NCBI GenBank assembly: GCA_964535825.1
Contig: CAZHUC010000001.1
Location: forward strand, 248,001-312,000
Length of the DNA stretch: 64,000 bases
Direction: 5' to 3'
Origin: CAZAQK01 sp964535825
Lineage (GTDB): Bacteria; Pseudomonadota; Alphaproteobacteria; Rickettsiales; SXRF01
Shown: in pieces, positions 51,168 through 61,162 of the stretch
How positions within the stretch are numbered: the first letter of the stretch is position 1
Layout of the letters: every line of letters starts with the position of its first letter
The notes under the pieces: generated by a model
The model's database searches: none
Seen by the model: only the letters and a program-made list of their open reading frames with translations
Told to the model about the DNA's origin: nothing
Made by a program: the position numbers and the translations under genes

Positions 51168-52351
51168 CGACTGCCAGCTCTGCCGAAGCCATAGAGCTGG
51201 ATTCCAGCACAGGACTAAGCGACGCCTGCACACGCATTCGTGTCTCCACGCTATCACTTGGGCATTTCCGCAATTATACGCATGCGCGTCTTGAAGTCGG
51301 CATAGGCCCAGTAGTGCTTACCGGACGCAATGGCGCGGGTAAAACCAACATACTGGAAGCAGTTTCATTGCTTACGCCCGGTCGCGGATTGCGCCGTGCA
51401 AAACTTCCTGAGCTGGACAGCTATAATATCGATCAGGCATGGACAGTGGCTGCCACCGTTCATGGCCTGCAAGGTGAGGTGAAACTTGGCACTGGCCGTA
51501 GCCCGGATTCATCTGAACAGCCTGATAAACGCCTGATTCGTGTCGACGGGAAACCGGCTAAATCCCAGGCTGAGCTGGCGCGGCATATTTCTGCCATATG
51601 GCTTACGCCGCAGATGGAACAGCTCTTTAATCAGGGCACATCCGAGGGACGAAAATTCCTCGACCGGCTGGTATATAGCTTTGATCCGGATCATGCGTCC
51701 CGCATCAATGAATATGAGTATGCCATGCGTGAACGCAATCGCCTTCTGGCAGATGGCAGGGCTGATGCTATCTGGCTGGATGCGCTGGAACAGACCATGG
51801 CGGAAACCGGTGCTGCGGTTGCGCAGGCAAGGCTTTCCGCCGTGGAAAGCCTGAATCATGCCATCAGCTTGTCTAAGAATAGTTTCCCAAAAGCGCATAT
51901 TTCTGTGGCGGGAACGGTGGAAGAAATGCTGCAACATGGCATGGCGGCTGTGGCGGTGGAAGATGCCTTCAAAAATGCTCTCAACCAGAGCCGCAGGCAG
52001 GATGCTGCTGCAGGGCGTACGCTTTCCGGCACACATCGCAGTGAAATGCGTGTTTTTCACATGGAAAAAGAGATGCCGGCGGAGGCCTGTTCTACCGGTG
52101 AACAGAAGACTATGCTGCTCTCCATGGCGCTGGCTCAGGTACGCTCCGGAATGCTCTGGAAAGGGGTGATTCCGATACTGCTTCTAGACGAGGTCGCAGC
52201 CCATTTAGATACCATAAGAAGGCTTGAGTTATTTGAGGAAATCTGCCAGATTGGGGCACAAGTCTGGATGACCGGAACAGACCCGAAATTTTTTGAAGAA
52301 TTAATGGGTAAGGCACGGTTCTTTGAAGTTGAAAATGGCACTGTAAAATGA
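51164..52351 (+). CDS. recF: DNA replication and repair protein RecF
   Basis: SMC-like ATPase that loads RecA at gaps with RecO and RecR. Walker A is GRNGAGKT (54-61), LDEVAAHLD is Walker B, and STGEQKTMLLS is the signature motif. The N-terminus has about 24 residues before the usual start (STLSLGHFRNYT), so the native start may be further in, but the overlap with dnaN favours ATG 51164. Length 395 residues. Confidence 0.96.
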   Translation: MTTASSAEAIELDSSTGLSDACTRIRVSTLSLGHFRNYTHARLEVGIGPVVLTGRNGAGKTNILEAVSLLTPGRGLRRAKLPELDSYNIDQAWTVAATVHGLQGEVKLGTGRSPDSSEQPDKRLIRVDGKPAKSQAELARHISAIWLTPQMEQLFNQGTSEGRKFLDRLVYSFDPDHASRINEYEYAMRERNRLLADGRADAIWLDALEQTMAETGAAVAQARLSAVESLNHAISLSKNSFPKAHISVAGTVEEMLQHGMAAVAVEDAFKNALNQSRRQDAAAGRTLSGTHRSEMRVFHMEKEMPAEACSTGEQKTMLLSMALAQVRSGMLWKGVIPILLLDEVAAHLDTIRRLELFEEICQIGAQVWMTGTDPKFFEELMGKARFFEVENGTVK

Positions 52352-52728
52352 CGCATAAAAAGAACTATCGTGAGATGATGGAAGCTCTCTTAAAAAAACA
52401 GGAAAAAGAGGGGCGTGTGGCAACGGTTGATGCGCAGGAAATTTTAAGGCGTCTCGGGTTTAAGGATGAAACAAAGCAATTGGAACGTGTTAAACAGCAT
52501 CGTCGCGAATCTGAACATAATCATGATTCTGCATTCACTCACCCAAAACTTGCAGACTTTAGATTGCAGATATCCAAGGGCGCTACATTAAGCTGGGAAA
52601 ATGAGAGTGCTCTTGTTGTTGCCGTAGAAAAATTGCAGGCAGTACAGCCGGGTGTACTGGAAAGATTAGAACCGGGATATGTAACACGGGTTGCCAATTC
52701 GCCCGGAGAACAGACTTTCAGGCAATAA
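52348..52728 (+). CDS. Unknown small protein between recF and gyrB
   Basis: A 126-residue soluble protein with a charged helical N-terminus (KNYREMMEALLKKQEKEG), a variable His-rich middle (RRESEHNHDS), and a C-terminal part with GVLERLEPGYVTRVANSP. The ATG overlaps the recF stop by 4 bp, and gyrB starts 12 bp after its stop, so it is expressed with the replication genes. recF and gyrB are usually adjacent, so this gene is an extra. No family recognised. Confidence 0.7.
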   Translation: MTHKKNYREMMEALLKKQEKEGRVATVDAQEILRRLGFKDETKQLERVKQHRRESEHNHDSAFTHPKLADFRLQISKGATLSWENESALVVAVEKLQAVQPGVLERLEPGYVTRVANSPGEQTFRQ

Positions 52729-52740
52729 AATGGATTATTT

Positions 52741-55167
52741 ATGTCACAAACCACAACGTTAAAGAAACCAATGCAGATGCAAGAGAAACAAGATGATTAC
52801 GGCGCCGGATCGATTAAAGTTCTAAAAGGGCTTGAGGCAGTGCGTAAGCGCCCGGGCATGTATATCGGTGATACCGATGATGGCTCTGGCCTGCATCACA
52901 TGATCTACGAGGTGGTGGACAACGCCATCGACGAAGCACTGGCTGGCCATTGCGACGTTGTGGAAGTATCCCTGAATGCGGATGGTTCATGTTCTGTGAC
53001 CGATAACGGCCGCGGTATTCCGGTTGATCTGCACAAAGAAGAAGGTGTATCAGCGGCAGAAGTGATCATGACACAGCTGCACGCGGGCGGTAAATTCGAC
53101 CAGAATACCTATAAGGTTTCTGGCGGTCTGCACGGTGTGGGTGTTTCGGTTGTGAACGCGCTCTCGCGTTGGCTGGATCTGACCGTATGGCGCAATGACA
53201 AAGAACATTATGCCCGCTTTGAAGATGGCCTCACCAAAGAACATCTGAAAGTGGTGCGTGAAGCACAGGGTTTCCGTGGTACACGCGTAACATTCATGCC
53301 ATCGAACGAGATCTTCACGATGACAGAATTCGACTTCGCAACCGTTGAACATCGCCTACGTGAGCTCGCGTTCCTAAATTCCGGTGTACGCATTCGCCTC
53401 GTGGATGCTCGTCAGGATCCTGTGGCTGAAGCAGAGTTCTTTTATGAGGGCGGTACACAGGCTTATGTGCAGTATCTTGATAAAAGTAAGACCTCATTAC
53501 ACAACACCGTGATGATAACCGGTGAAAAAGATGGCATTTCTGTGGAAGTCGCCATGCAGTGGAACGATTCTTACCATGAGAACGTGCTGTGCTTCACCAA
53601 CAACATCCGCCAGCGTGATGGTGGTACGCACCTTATCGGTTTCCGTGCGGCACTCACCCGTGCGATCAATAAATATTATGAAGGCAGTGCCGTTGGGAAA
53701 AAGGACAAGCTGGATATTACCGGTGATGACGCGCGCGAAGGCCTGACCGCCATCGTATCCGTAAAAGTGCCAGATCCGAAGTTCTCGTCGCAGACCAAAG
53801 ATAAGTTGGTGTCATCGGAAGTACGCCCTGTGGTGGAAACACTGGCCTATGACAAGCTCTCGCAGTGGATGGAAGAACATCCGCAGGATGCAAAGAGCAT
53901 CATTGTAAAAATTTCAGAAGCAGCAGCCGCGCGTGAAGCTGCGCGCAAGGCACGCGAACTCACACGCCGCAAGGGTGCGCTGGATATTTCCTCGCTTCCC
54001 GGAAAACTGGCAGATTGCCAGGAACGTGATCCTGCTAAATCCGAACTCTTCATCGTAGAGGGTGATTCGGCGGGTGGTTCTGCAAAGCAGGGCCGTAGCC
54101 GTAATTTCCAGGCTATTCTGCCGCTGCGCGGTAAGATCCTGAACGTTGAACGCGCTCGTTTCGACAAAATGCTTTCATCAAACGAAATTGGCACGCTGAT
54201 CACTGCGATCGGAACCGGTATTGGCCGCGAAGAATTCAATGTGGAAAAAGCCCGCTACCACAAGATCATCATCATGACCGACGCCGACGTGGATGGTTCA
54301 CATATCCGTACACTCCTGCTCACCTTCTTCTTCCGCCAGATGCGCGAACTCATTGAGAAGGGCTACCTGTATATTGCCCAGCCGCCGCTTTACAAAATGA
54401 GGCGTGGCAACTCTGATGTATATCTGAAAGATGATGAAGCACTGGAAGAACATCTGCTGGTAAGCAGTCTTGATGAAGCCGTGGTTACCTTGAAAAAAGG
54501 TGCGCAGCTTTCAGGTGAGAAGCTGGGTGATGTTATCCGCACCGCTGGTAAGATCGCTGAAAATGCGCGTCATATCGCAAAACGCGCTCCGCTCAAGATC
54601 ATTGAAGCGGCGGCACTTGCCCATGTGTTCGATGGCAAAGCTGGCTCAACCGATAAAGCAAAGGCATGGGAAAAGAAAGCCAATGCACTTTACGGTGAAC
54701 AGGCTGGCTGGAGCTGTGCATTCAGTGATGGTGTATTCAAAGTAAGCCGCATCGTGCGTGGCGTGGAAGAAATGTATCTCGTGGATGATAAACAACTATC
54801 TTCCAAAGATGCACACGATCTCTCTGCACAGCTGGCCTATCTGGATGAATATTTCGCCGGTGAACTCACCATCAACCGCAAGCAGAACACTGCACGCGTG
54901 GATACGCCGTCAGAACTTTACAGCACGATGATGGATTTTGCCCGCAAAGGCTCGACTATCCAGCGTTTCAAAGGTCTGGGCGAGATGAACCCTGAACAGC
55001 TCTGGGAAACCACACTCGATCCTAAGACCCGCCGCCTGCTCAAAGTTGAGATCAGCGATGATGGCGAGACCGAATCACTCTTCTCTACACTGATGGGTGA
55101 TGTGGTTGAACCGCGCCGTGACTTTATTGTGAGCAATGCGCTGAAGGTTGAGAACCTGGATATTTAG
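52741..55167 (+). CDS. gyrB: DNA gyrase subunit B
   Basis: ATPase subunit of gyrase, which introduces negative supercoils. KVLKGLEAVRKRPGMYIG and VDNAIDEALAGHC are the N-terminal ATP-site segments, GGLHGVGVSVVNALS follows, and the TOPRIM domain has FIVEGDSAGGSAKQGR and TDADVDGSHI. Length 808 residues is typical. The 3' end overlaps the convergent GT-C gene by 44 bp. Confidence 0.98.
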   Translation: MSQTTTLKKPMQMQEKQDDYGAGSIKVLKGLEAVRKRPGMYIGDTDDGSGLHHMIYEVVDNAIDEALAGHCDVVEVSLNADGSCSVTDNGRGIPVDLHKEEGVSAAEVIMTQLHAGGKFDQNTYKVSGGLHGVGVSVVNALSRWLDLTVWRNDKEHYARFEDGLTKEHLKVVREAQGFRGTRVTFMPSNEIFTMTEFDFATVEHRLRELAFLNSGVRIRLVDARQDPVAEAEFFYEGGTQAYVQYLDKSKTSLHNTVMITGEKDGISVEVAMQWNDSYHENVLCFTNNIRQRDGGTHLIGFRAALTRAINKYYEGSAVGKKDKLDITGDDAREGLTAIVSVKVPDPKFSSQTKDKLVSSEVRPVVETLAYDKLSQWMEEHPQDAKSIIVKISEAAAAREAARKARELTRRKGALDISSLPGKLADCQERDPAKSELFIVEGDSAGGSAKQGRSRNFQAILPLRGKILNVERARFDKMLSSNEIGTLITAIGTGIGREEFNVEKARYHKIIIMTDADVDGSHIRTLLLTFFFRQMRELIEKGYLYIAQPPLYKMRRGNSDVYLKDDEALEEHLLVSSLDEAVVTLKKGAQLSGEKLGDVIRTAGKIAENARHIAKRAPLKIIEAAALAHVFDGKAGSTDKAKAWEKKANALYGEQAGWSCAFSDGVFKVSRIVRGVEEMYLVDDKQLSSKDAHDLSAQLAYLDEYFAGELTINRKQNTARVDTPSELYSTMMDFARKGSTIQRFKGLGEMNPEQLWETTLDPKTRRLLKVEISDDGETESLFSTLMGDVVEPRRDFIVSNALKVENLDI

Positions 55168-56677
55168 CGAATTTGCTATCCTTGCGTATCCATATCTCCA
55201 CGGATGTGTGGGATAGCCCAAGTTCGTGTCTGCAGTAATTATCACGCAGGTCGCCGCAATCGTTGAACGTAGGGCGGCAGACATCCGGTATCGTCGGAAT
55301 GTTAAAGATCAGAATGTCCGGATTCCTTTGTTTGATATAGTCGATGTTAAACAGCTCATTGGCCAGATAGCCTTGCCCACGATATTTGGTGCTTTGCCAG
55401 TTATGCGCCAGATAATGATCGTTGAGCCCGAAAATATCGAGCGTTGGCAGTTCTGAATAATAAGGGATAGCACCGGCGACACCTACAGCGATAAGTGGTT
55501 TTTCTGCACTATCCTTGTAGCGTTGCTTGAGTATTTCGCCGATCTGCTTGGCATCCCACATCCATAGTTCTTTTTTAGCATCGATGTTATGCGCGCTTCC
55601 GGTCTGCACCCACAAAAGGCCGGCGATTACTGCGCTGTAAAAGCAGGCATCTTTCCACACGGATTGTTTATCCATGAGCTGCATGGCAAGCATCACGATC
55701 ATGATGATGGCAGGCAATATCGGCAATAGATGGCGAAAACCGGGAAATATATCACCGCCACTTATGGTGAATACAGCGATCCAGACCAGACAAATGATAA
55801 ACAGGAAACTCAATATCCTGCGCTGCATGGAATCAGTACGACGAATGATCTTGTCGATACAAAGCAGGGGTATCAGCAATACTGGAAGATAGATGATAAG
55901 CGCCCCGCCGATATAGGTAAGACCATCGAGGAATCGCTCTGGCCCATCCAACACCACTTTTGCATAGAAGGTATTAGGCAGGAATTCGCCGTAATATGAA
56001 AGCCGGAAGGCCAGCAGTGCTGCAAAGAAGATGAATGGTATCAGGCACAGTACGAACAGGTTCTTCTGTAGCTCTTTTATCGGGTGTTTACTGCAAATAA
56101 GCAGGCAGCCGGCGATCAGTATGGTGAATATTGCACCTTCCGGCCTTGATAGGCACACAAGACCAAGCAGCAGGCCGGTCTTGCAGGTCGTATGCATATC
56201 CAGCTTTTTCAGCAGGTCGAGGCTAAAGACATACGCCCATGCCAGCAATGCCATGACAGATGTTGCCTCTAGCCCTGCTATCGACCATATGGCCACCGAG
56301 CCAGAGCAGGCCAGCATCATATTCGCCACGACTGCAAGATAATGAGCCTCAGGCGCAATACGTTGCTGGAAGCGGACTATTGCGGCCATGGTGAAAAAGC
56401 TGCTGATGATACCAAGTACACGGCTGGCCATCACCATATCGAACCCGATATAGCCCAGAGCAGCATTGGCCATCAGCCAGAGGAAATTGGAATATCCCTC
56501 AACATATTCTCCATCGTTCCATGTCAGGCCTTTGCCTTCAATGAATCGCTGGGCATAACGCAATGTAATGAAGCTATCGTCGACAAAGTAGGGATAGTAA
56601 TAGAAAGCGTGTAACAAAAGGGCGGTAAAGGGCAGCAGCAACGTGAGATATATGGAAGTGCTATAGTTGCGGGTCAT
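55124..56677 (-). CDS. GT-C-type membrane glycosyltransferase, AftB-like, paralog 2
   Basis: A 517-residue multi-pass protein, homologous to 31716-33413. It has VDDSFITLRYAQRFIEGKGLTWN after the first helix (the acidic DD pair), about ten helices, and GAIPYYSELPTLDIFGLN near the C-terminus. Probably transfers sugars from a lipid donor to an envelope glycan on the periplasmic side; the acceptor is unknown. Its ATG overlaps the meaB stop by 4 bp, so it lies at the end of the mutase-meaB run. It has no known relation to B12 metabolism, and the placement may be chance. Confidence 0.83.
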   Translation of the reverse strand: MTRNYSTSIYLTLLLPFTALLLHAFYYYPYFVDDSFITLRYAQRFIEGKGLTWNDGEYVEGYSNFLWLMANAALGYIGFDMVMASRVLGIISSFFTMAAIVRFQQRIAPEAHYLAVVANMMLACSGSVAIWSIAGLEATSVMALLAWAYVFSLDLLKKLDMHTTCKTGLLLGLVCLSRPEGAIFTILIAGCLLICSKHPIKELQKNLFVLCLIPFIFFAALLAFRLSYYGEFLPNTFYAKVVLDGPERFLDGLTYIGGALIIYLPVLLIPLLCIDKIIRRTDSMQRRILSFLFIICLVWIAVFTISGGDIFPGFRHLLPILPAIIMIVMLAMQLMDKQSVWKDACFYSAVIAGLLWVQTGSAHNIDAKKELWMWDAKQIGEILKQRYKDSAEKPLIAVGVAGAIPYYSELPTLDIFGLNDHYLAHNWQSTKYRGQGYLANELFNIDYIKQRNPDILIFNIPTIPDVCRPTFNDCGDLRDNYCRHELGLSHTSVEIWIRKDSKFAKYPGSQPSAHCSQ

Positions 56678-57624
56678 TTGCTCTTGTAGGTTTCTATCAG
56701 TTTTACCGCTGCGGCATGCGGGGTGATGTCCTGCTTCTGCACTTCAGTCTCAAGCTGATTAATTAATGTGGCAACATTCGGGTTTGCCATGAAATCGTCA
56801 AGCAGTGCGTCTTTTACGTCTTTCCACATCCACGCGCGGGTTTGTTTTTTGCGGCGTGCGCTGATAGCACCTGCCTTGCCCATCACATCAAAGAATTCAC
56901 CAATGGTGCTCCAGAACACATCGATGCCGGTATTCTCAAGTGCCGAGCATGTGAGTACTTTGGGCTGCCAGTGTGCACTAGCAGGGTGGAACATGCGCAG
57001 TGCCGCACTGTAATCGGCTTTCACGCGTTTGGCATGCGCTACTAACTCCCCATCGGCTTTGTTGATGACCACAAGATCAGCAAGCTCCATGATGCCGCGC
57101 TTGATGCCCTGCAGTTCATCACCGCTACCGGGCAATAACAGCAGCACGAACATATCCACGATATCGGCGACTTCCGTTTCAGATTGGCCGACACCCACCG
57201 TTTCCACGATAATCACATCATACCCCGCCGCTTCGCAGAGCAGCATGCTTTCATGTGTATGGCGGGCAATGCCACCGAGTGTACCGCCGGTAGGGGATGG
57301 GCGGATATAGGCGCTCTCATGCTGTGCCAGTTTACCCATGCGGGTCTTGTCACCCAGTATCGAGCCACCGGTGCGCATGCTGGAGGGATCGATGGCGAGC
57401 ACAGCGACCTTATGTCCCCTTTCGATGGCATAGAGCCCCAGTGTTTCAATAAGCGTGGATTTACCAACCCCCGGTACGCCCGTAACGCCGATGCGCAGGG
57501 ATTTACCTGTTTTAGGGAAAATTGAATTGAGTAACTGCTCAGCCTCTTTGCGGTGATCGGCGCGGGTGGATTCCACCAGCGTGATGGCACGCGCGAGGGA
57601 GGCGCGGTCATTCAGCGTGATCAC
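56674..57624 (-). CDS. meaB: Methylmalonyl-CoA mutase GTPase chaperone MeaB
   Basis: G3E-family GTPase that guards and reloads B12 in methylmalonyl-CoA mutase. GVPGVGKST is the P-loop, IDPSSMRTGGSILGDKTRM and GGTLGGIARHT are family segments, and ETVGVGQSE is switch II. Length 316 residues. The start is GTG, overlapping the mutase stop (GTGA), so the chaperone and enzyme are made together. Confidence 0.96.
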   Translation of the reverse strand: MITLNDRASLARAITLVESTRADHRKEAEQLLNSIFPKTGKSLRIGVTGVPGVGKSTLIETLGLYAIERGHKVAVLAIDPSSMRTGGSILGDKTRMGKLAQHESAYIRPSPTGGTLGGIARHTHESMLLCEAAGYDVIIVETVGVGQSETEVADIVDMFVLLLLPGSGDELQGIKRGIMELADLVVINKADGELVAHAKRVKADYSAALRMFHPASAHWQPKVLTCSALENTGIDVFWSTIGEFFDVMGKAGAISARRKKQTRAWMWKDVKDALLDDFMANPNVATLINQLETEVQKQDITPHAAAVKLIETYKSK

Positions 57625-59771
57625 GCAGCCTTCCTTTGTTTTCTGATGAGGTCGAGCACCTTCTGTGCAGCTTCAGGAATATTCGTGCCCGGGCCGAATA
57701 TCTCGGCAACACCCGCCTTATACAGGAAATCATAATCCTGCGCGGGTATTACGCCGCCACATACCACCAGCGCATCCTTGCGGCCGGCTTTCTGCAATGC
57801 TTCGATAAGCTTTGGTACAAGGGTCTTATGACCTGCCGCGTGGGATGAAACCCCTACGATATGCACATCGTTCTCAATGGCCTGACGCGCCACTTCTTCC
57901 GGTGTGGCAAAGAGTGAACCAACATCCACATCGAAACCCATGTCTGCGAATGCGGTTGCGATCACTTTTGCCCCGCGGTCATGACCATCCTGACCCATTT
58001 TGGCAACGAGCAGGCGAGGGCGGCGGCCTTCCGATTTGGCAAAGGCGCTGACATGTTCACGCAGTGGCTGGAGGCTATTATCTTTGTCATATAGTGCGCC
58101 ATACACGCCGGATACAGTGCGCACTTCGGCATTGTAGCGGCCATATACTTTTTCCAGCGCGAAGGATATTTCACCCACAGTGGCGCGGGCGCGGGCAGCG
58201 GCTACAGCCAGTTCAAGCAAATTGCCATTCTTCTTGGCTGCGGCTTCGGTGAGCACCCCGAGTGCGGTCTGGCAGAGTACCTCATCACGTTTGCCGCGCA
58301 TGGTTTCGATACGTTTGATCTGCTGCGAGCGCACTTTGCTGTTATCGATATCGAGGATCTCAATATCTTCTTCTGTGTTTGGTGGGAACTTATTGACCCC
58401 GACGATAATTTCTTCGCCGCGGTCTATGCGCGCCTGTTTGCGTGCTGCTGATTCTTCAATTTTCTGTTTGGGGTAACCGGCCTCTACAGCCTTCACCATG
58501 CCGCCCATGCCCTCGATCTCTGCCATGAGTTTCTCGGCTTCAGAAACAAGGCTTGCGGTGAGTGATTCCACATAATAGCTGCCACCCAGCGGATCGACCA
58601 CATGGGGAATGCCGCTTTCATGCTGAATGACCAGCTGTGTATTGCGGGCGATGCGGGCGGAAAAATCGGTGGGCAGTGCGATGGCTTCGTCCAATGCATT
58701 CGTGTGAAGTGATTGCGTGCCGCCAAGCACCGCGGCCATGGCTTCAATGGTGGTGCGGATAACATTGTTGTAAGGGTCTTTTTCCGTGAGCGATACGCCA
58801 GAGGTCTGGCAGTGCGTGCGCAGCGCCAGGGACATTGGATTTTTCGGGTTATATTTGCTCATCACCTTAGCCCAAAGCAGGCGAGCAGCGCGGAGCTTTG
58901 CTATCTCCATGAAGAAGTTCATGCCGATACCAAAAAAGAACGACAGGCGCGGCGCAAAATCATCGACATTCAGGCCTTTGGCCAGTGCGGATTTTACATA
59001 TTCCTCGCCATCGGCGATGGTGAAGGCAAGTTCCTGCACAGCGGTCGCCCCGGCTTCATGCATATGGTAGCCGGAGATGGAAATGGAATTGAATTTTGGC
59101 ATATGCTTCGAGCAGTACTCAATAATATCGGCCACGATACGCATGCTGGGCGCGGGCGGATAAATATAGGTATTGCGCACCATGAATTCTTTTAGAATGT
59201 CATTTTGTATCGTGCCTGAAAGTTCGGAGAGCTTTGCACCTTGCTCCTCGGCTGCCACGATGTAATTGGCCATAATGGGCAGTACCGCGCCGTTCATGGT
59301 CATGGATACACTCATTTTGTTCAGCGGAATGCCATCGAACAGGATCTTCATATCCTCCACGGAATCAATGGCCACACCTGCCTTGCCCACATCGCCTTCC
59401 ACGCGTGGGTGGTCGGAATCATAGCCACGGTGTGTGGCGAGATCGAATGCAACCGATAAGCCTTTCTGGCCTGCCGCCAGATTGCGTTTATAGAAAGCGT
59501 TGGAATCCTCTGCGGTAGAAAAACCCGCATATTGCCGGAGTGTCCAAGGCCTCTGCGCATACATGGTGGCGCGTGGACCACGCACATAAGGGGCAAGGCC
59601 GGGGAAGGTATTGGCATATTCCAGCGAAGAAAGATCTTCTGCCGTATAGAGTGGTTTTAGGGTTATGCCTTCGGGAGTTTCATGGTTGATAGAATCTAGT
59701 GGCGCATCAGCAAGTTCATTTTTAGCAAGTAAAAACCAGTCATTTGCAGATTTCTTCGGGAATGTACTCAT
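57621..59771 (-). CDS. Methylmalonyl-CoA mutase (B12-dependent)
   Basis: Interconverts (R)-methylmalonyl-CoA and succinyl-CoA with adenosylcobalamin, linking propionyl-CoA to the TCA cycle. A catalytic domain of about 560 residues (YAQRPWTLRQYAGFS, TAEDSNAFYKRN, FFFGIGMNFFMEIAKLRAAR) is followed by the C-terminal B12-binding domain with the DGHDRG motif (DxHxxG). 716 residues fit the alpha-type single-chain enzyme. It is the first gene of the mutase-meaB-glycosyltransferase run, coupled to mscS upstream by a 4-bp overlap. Since no B12 synthesis gene is seen here, B12 must come from elsewhere in the genome or outside. Confidence 0.97.
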   Translation of the reverse strand: MSTFPKKSANDWFLLAKNELADAPLDSINHETPEGITLKPLYTAEDLSSLEYANTFPGLAPYVRGPRATMYAQRPWTLRQYAGFSTAEDSNAFYKRNLAAGQKGLSVAFDLATHRGYDSDHPRVEGDVGKAGVAIDSVEDMKILFDGIPLNKMSVSMTMNGAVLPIMANYIVAAEEQGAKLSELSGTIQNDILKEFMVRNTYIYPPAPSMRIVADIIEYCSKHMPKFNSISISGYHMHEAGATAVQELAFTIADGEEYVKSALAKGLNVDDFAPRLSFFFGIGMNFFMEIAKLRAARLLWAKVMSKYNPKNPMSLALRTHCQTSGVSLTEKDPYNNVIRTTIEAMAAVLGGTQSLHTNALDEAIALPTDFSARIARNTQLVIQHESGIPHVVDPLGGSYYVESLTASLVSEAEKLMAEIEGMGGMVKAVEAGYPKQKIEESAARKQARIDRGEEIIVGVNKFPPNTEEDIEILDIDNSKVRSQQIKRIETMRGKRDEVLCQTALGVLTEAAAKKNGNLLELAVAAARARATVGEISFALEKVYGRYNAEVRTVSGVYGALYDKDNSLQPLREHVSAFAKSEGRRPRLLVAKMGQDGHDRGAKVIATAFADMGFDVDVGSLFATPEEVARQAIENDVHIVGVSSHAAGHKTLVPKLIEALQKAGRKDALVVCGGVIPAQDYDFLYKAGVAEIFGPGTNIPEAAQKVLDLIRKQRKAA

Positions 59772-61069
59772 GCAACACTTTCTGATGATGTGATGGGCAG
59801 GTTAGATGTATTTTTAATATGAAGCACGCGTTGTGGGAACGGAATTTCTATTCCGGCCTCATCAAATTTCTTCAGGATGGCAACCATCACATCGCTTTGC
59901 GGGCCATAGCGCCCGTCACGGACATCGCCCACCCAGAAATTCAGCAGGAAGTTAAGGCTGTTATCTGCGAATTCCAGAAGGAATGCGGCAGGTGCTGGGT
60001 CTTTCAGGCAACGCTCATGTTGGCTGGCACAGTCAACCAGAATCCGAATGACCTGTTCAGGGTTGCTGCCATAGGCAACCCCCACATTGATGGAAACACG
60101 GGCTTTTAAATTGCTATGCGTCCAGTTGGTTACACGGCTGGAAGCAAAATCCTCATTCGGCACGAATATCTCGCGGCCATCGAACGTTTCGATGACCATG
60201 TAACGAATATTGAGCTGGCGCACCCAACCTACATCAGTGCCGATCTCTACAAGGTCTCCCACCTGTACGGATTTCTCAATCAATAAACTGACGCCGCTAA
60301 TGAAGTTAGAAGCCAGTTTCTGTAAGCCGAGCCCAAGCCCAACGCCTAGCGCACCACCAAGCACAGCAAAAGCAGTGAGATCCACATTAGCGTAAGACAG
60401 TGTGATAATGAATGCGACAAAATATAGAAATACTTTGAAGAAGGTAACGGTTAGTTCCCGCGCGTTATAACTCAGGCTGGAACTACGGCGCAGATAGCTT
60501 TCAAGTATCTTTGAGAGTGCGCCAGCCATCCAGAATACAATGATAAGAGCAACGATGCCCTTGATGATACTGAACAGTGAGATCTTGAACTTTCCAATTT
60601 CGAATGCAACGGAATCAAGCGATGCTATGATCGGTGTAAGCAGGTTGCTGACCTCGAGCCCAGCGACGATCATGATAAGTGTGGCGATAAAATAGCCTAT
60701 GGCTCGTGAACCCAGCATCAGGATGACCATTTTTGCAAAGAGATAAGCAAAGGTCAGTGATACGGCAGCATGCACCCAAACCTTATCACCATATTCAATC
60801 ACGAAAGGCTTGGATACGCCGAGATAAATAATGGCAAGTATTGGGGCTAGCAAGGAGAGCGGCTTGAGAATGAATTCAGGATCGATCTTATGAGTGGGAT
60901 GATCCTTAAGCCGTTGGCGGACTTGTTTCTGGATCAGGAATGCCATCAGCCAGGCAATGGAAATGGCAAGGCCAATACTGAACATGGACACATAGAATTC
61001 TGGTGTGCTCAGTGAATCAGCGAATTGCGAAAAGGACGTTTCAATAGTTTTTACTGCTGTGGTATCCAT
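59768..61069 (-). CDS. MscS-family mechanosensitive channel
   Basis: A 433-residue membrane protein with five or six N-terminal helices, a Gly/Ala-rich pore helix (ALGVGLGLGLQKLASNFISG), and the cytoplasmic beta domain starting with GDLVEIG, followed by FVPNEDFASSRVTNW. Opens under membrane tension and releases solutes. It is longer than E. coli MscS (286 residues) and has extra N-terminal helices. Its stop overlaps the mutase start by 4 bp. Confidence 0.93.
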   Translation of the reverse strand: MDTTAVKTIETSFSQFADSLSTPEFYVSMFSIGLAISIAWLMAFLIQKQVRQRLKDHPTHKIDPEFILKPLSLLAPILAIIYLGVSKPFVIEYGDKVWVHAAVSLTFAYLFAKMVILMLGSRAIGYFIATLIMIVAGLEVSNLLTPIIASLDSVAFEIGKFKISLFSIIKGIVALIIVFWMAGALSKILESYLRRSSSLSYNARELTVTFFKVFLYFVAFIITLSYANVDLTAFAVLGGALGVGLGLGLQKLASNFISGVSLLIEKSVQVGDLVEIGTDVGWVRQLNIRYMVIETFDGREIFVPNEDFASSRVTNWTHSNLKARVSINVGVAYGSNPEQVIRILVDCASQHERCLKDPAPAAFLLEFADNSLNFLLNFWVGDVRDGRYGPQSDVMVAILKKFDEAGIEIPFPQRVLHIKNTSNLPITSSESVA

Positions 61070-61162
61070 CGTTCCATTAAGAAAAAATTGTTAATTTGCT
61101 GGTAGCATAGTTCAGCGTTACATGGTTTTCAACATGCCAGCCGCATTTTTTATGAAATTACT

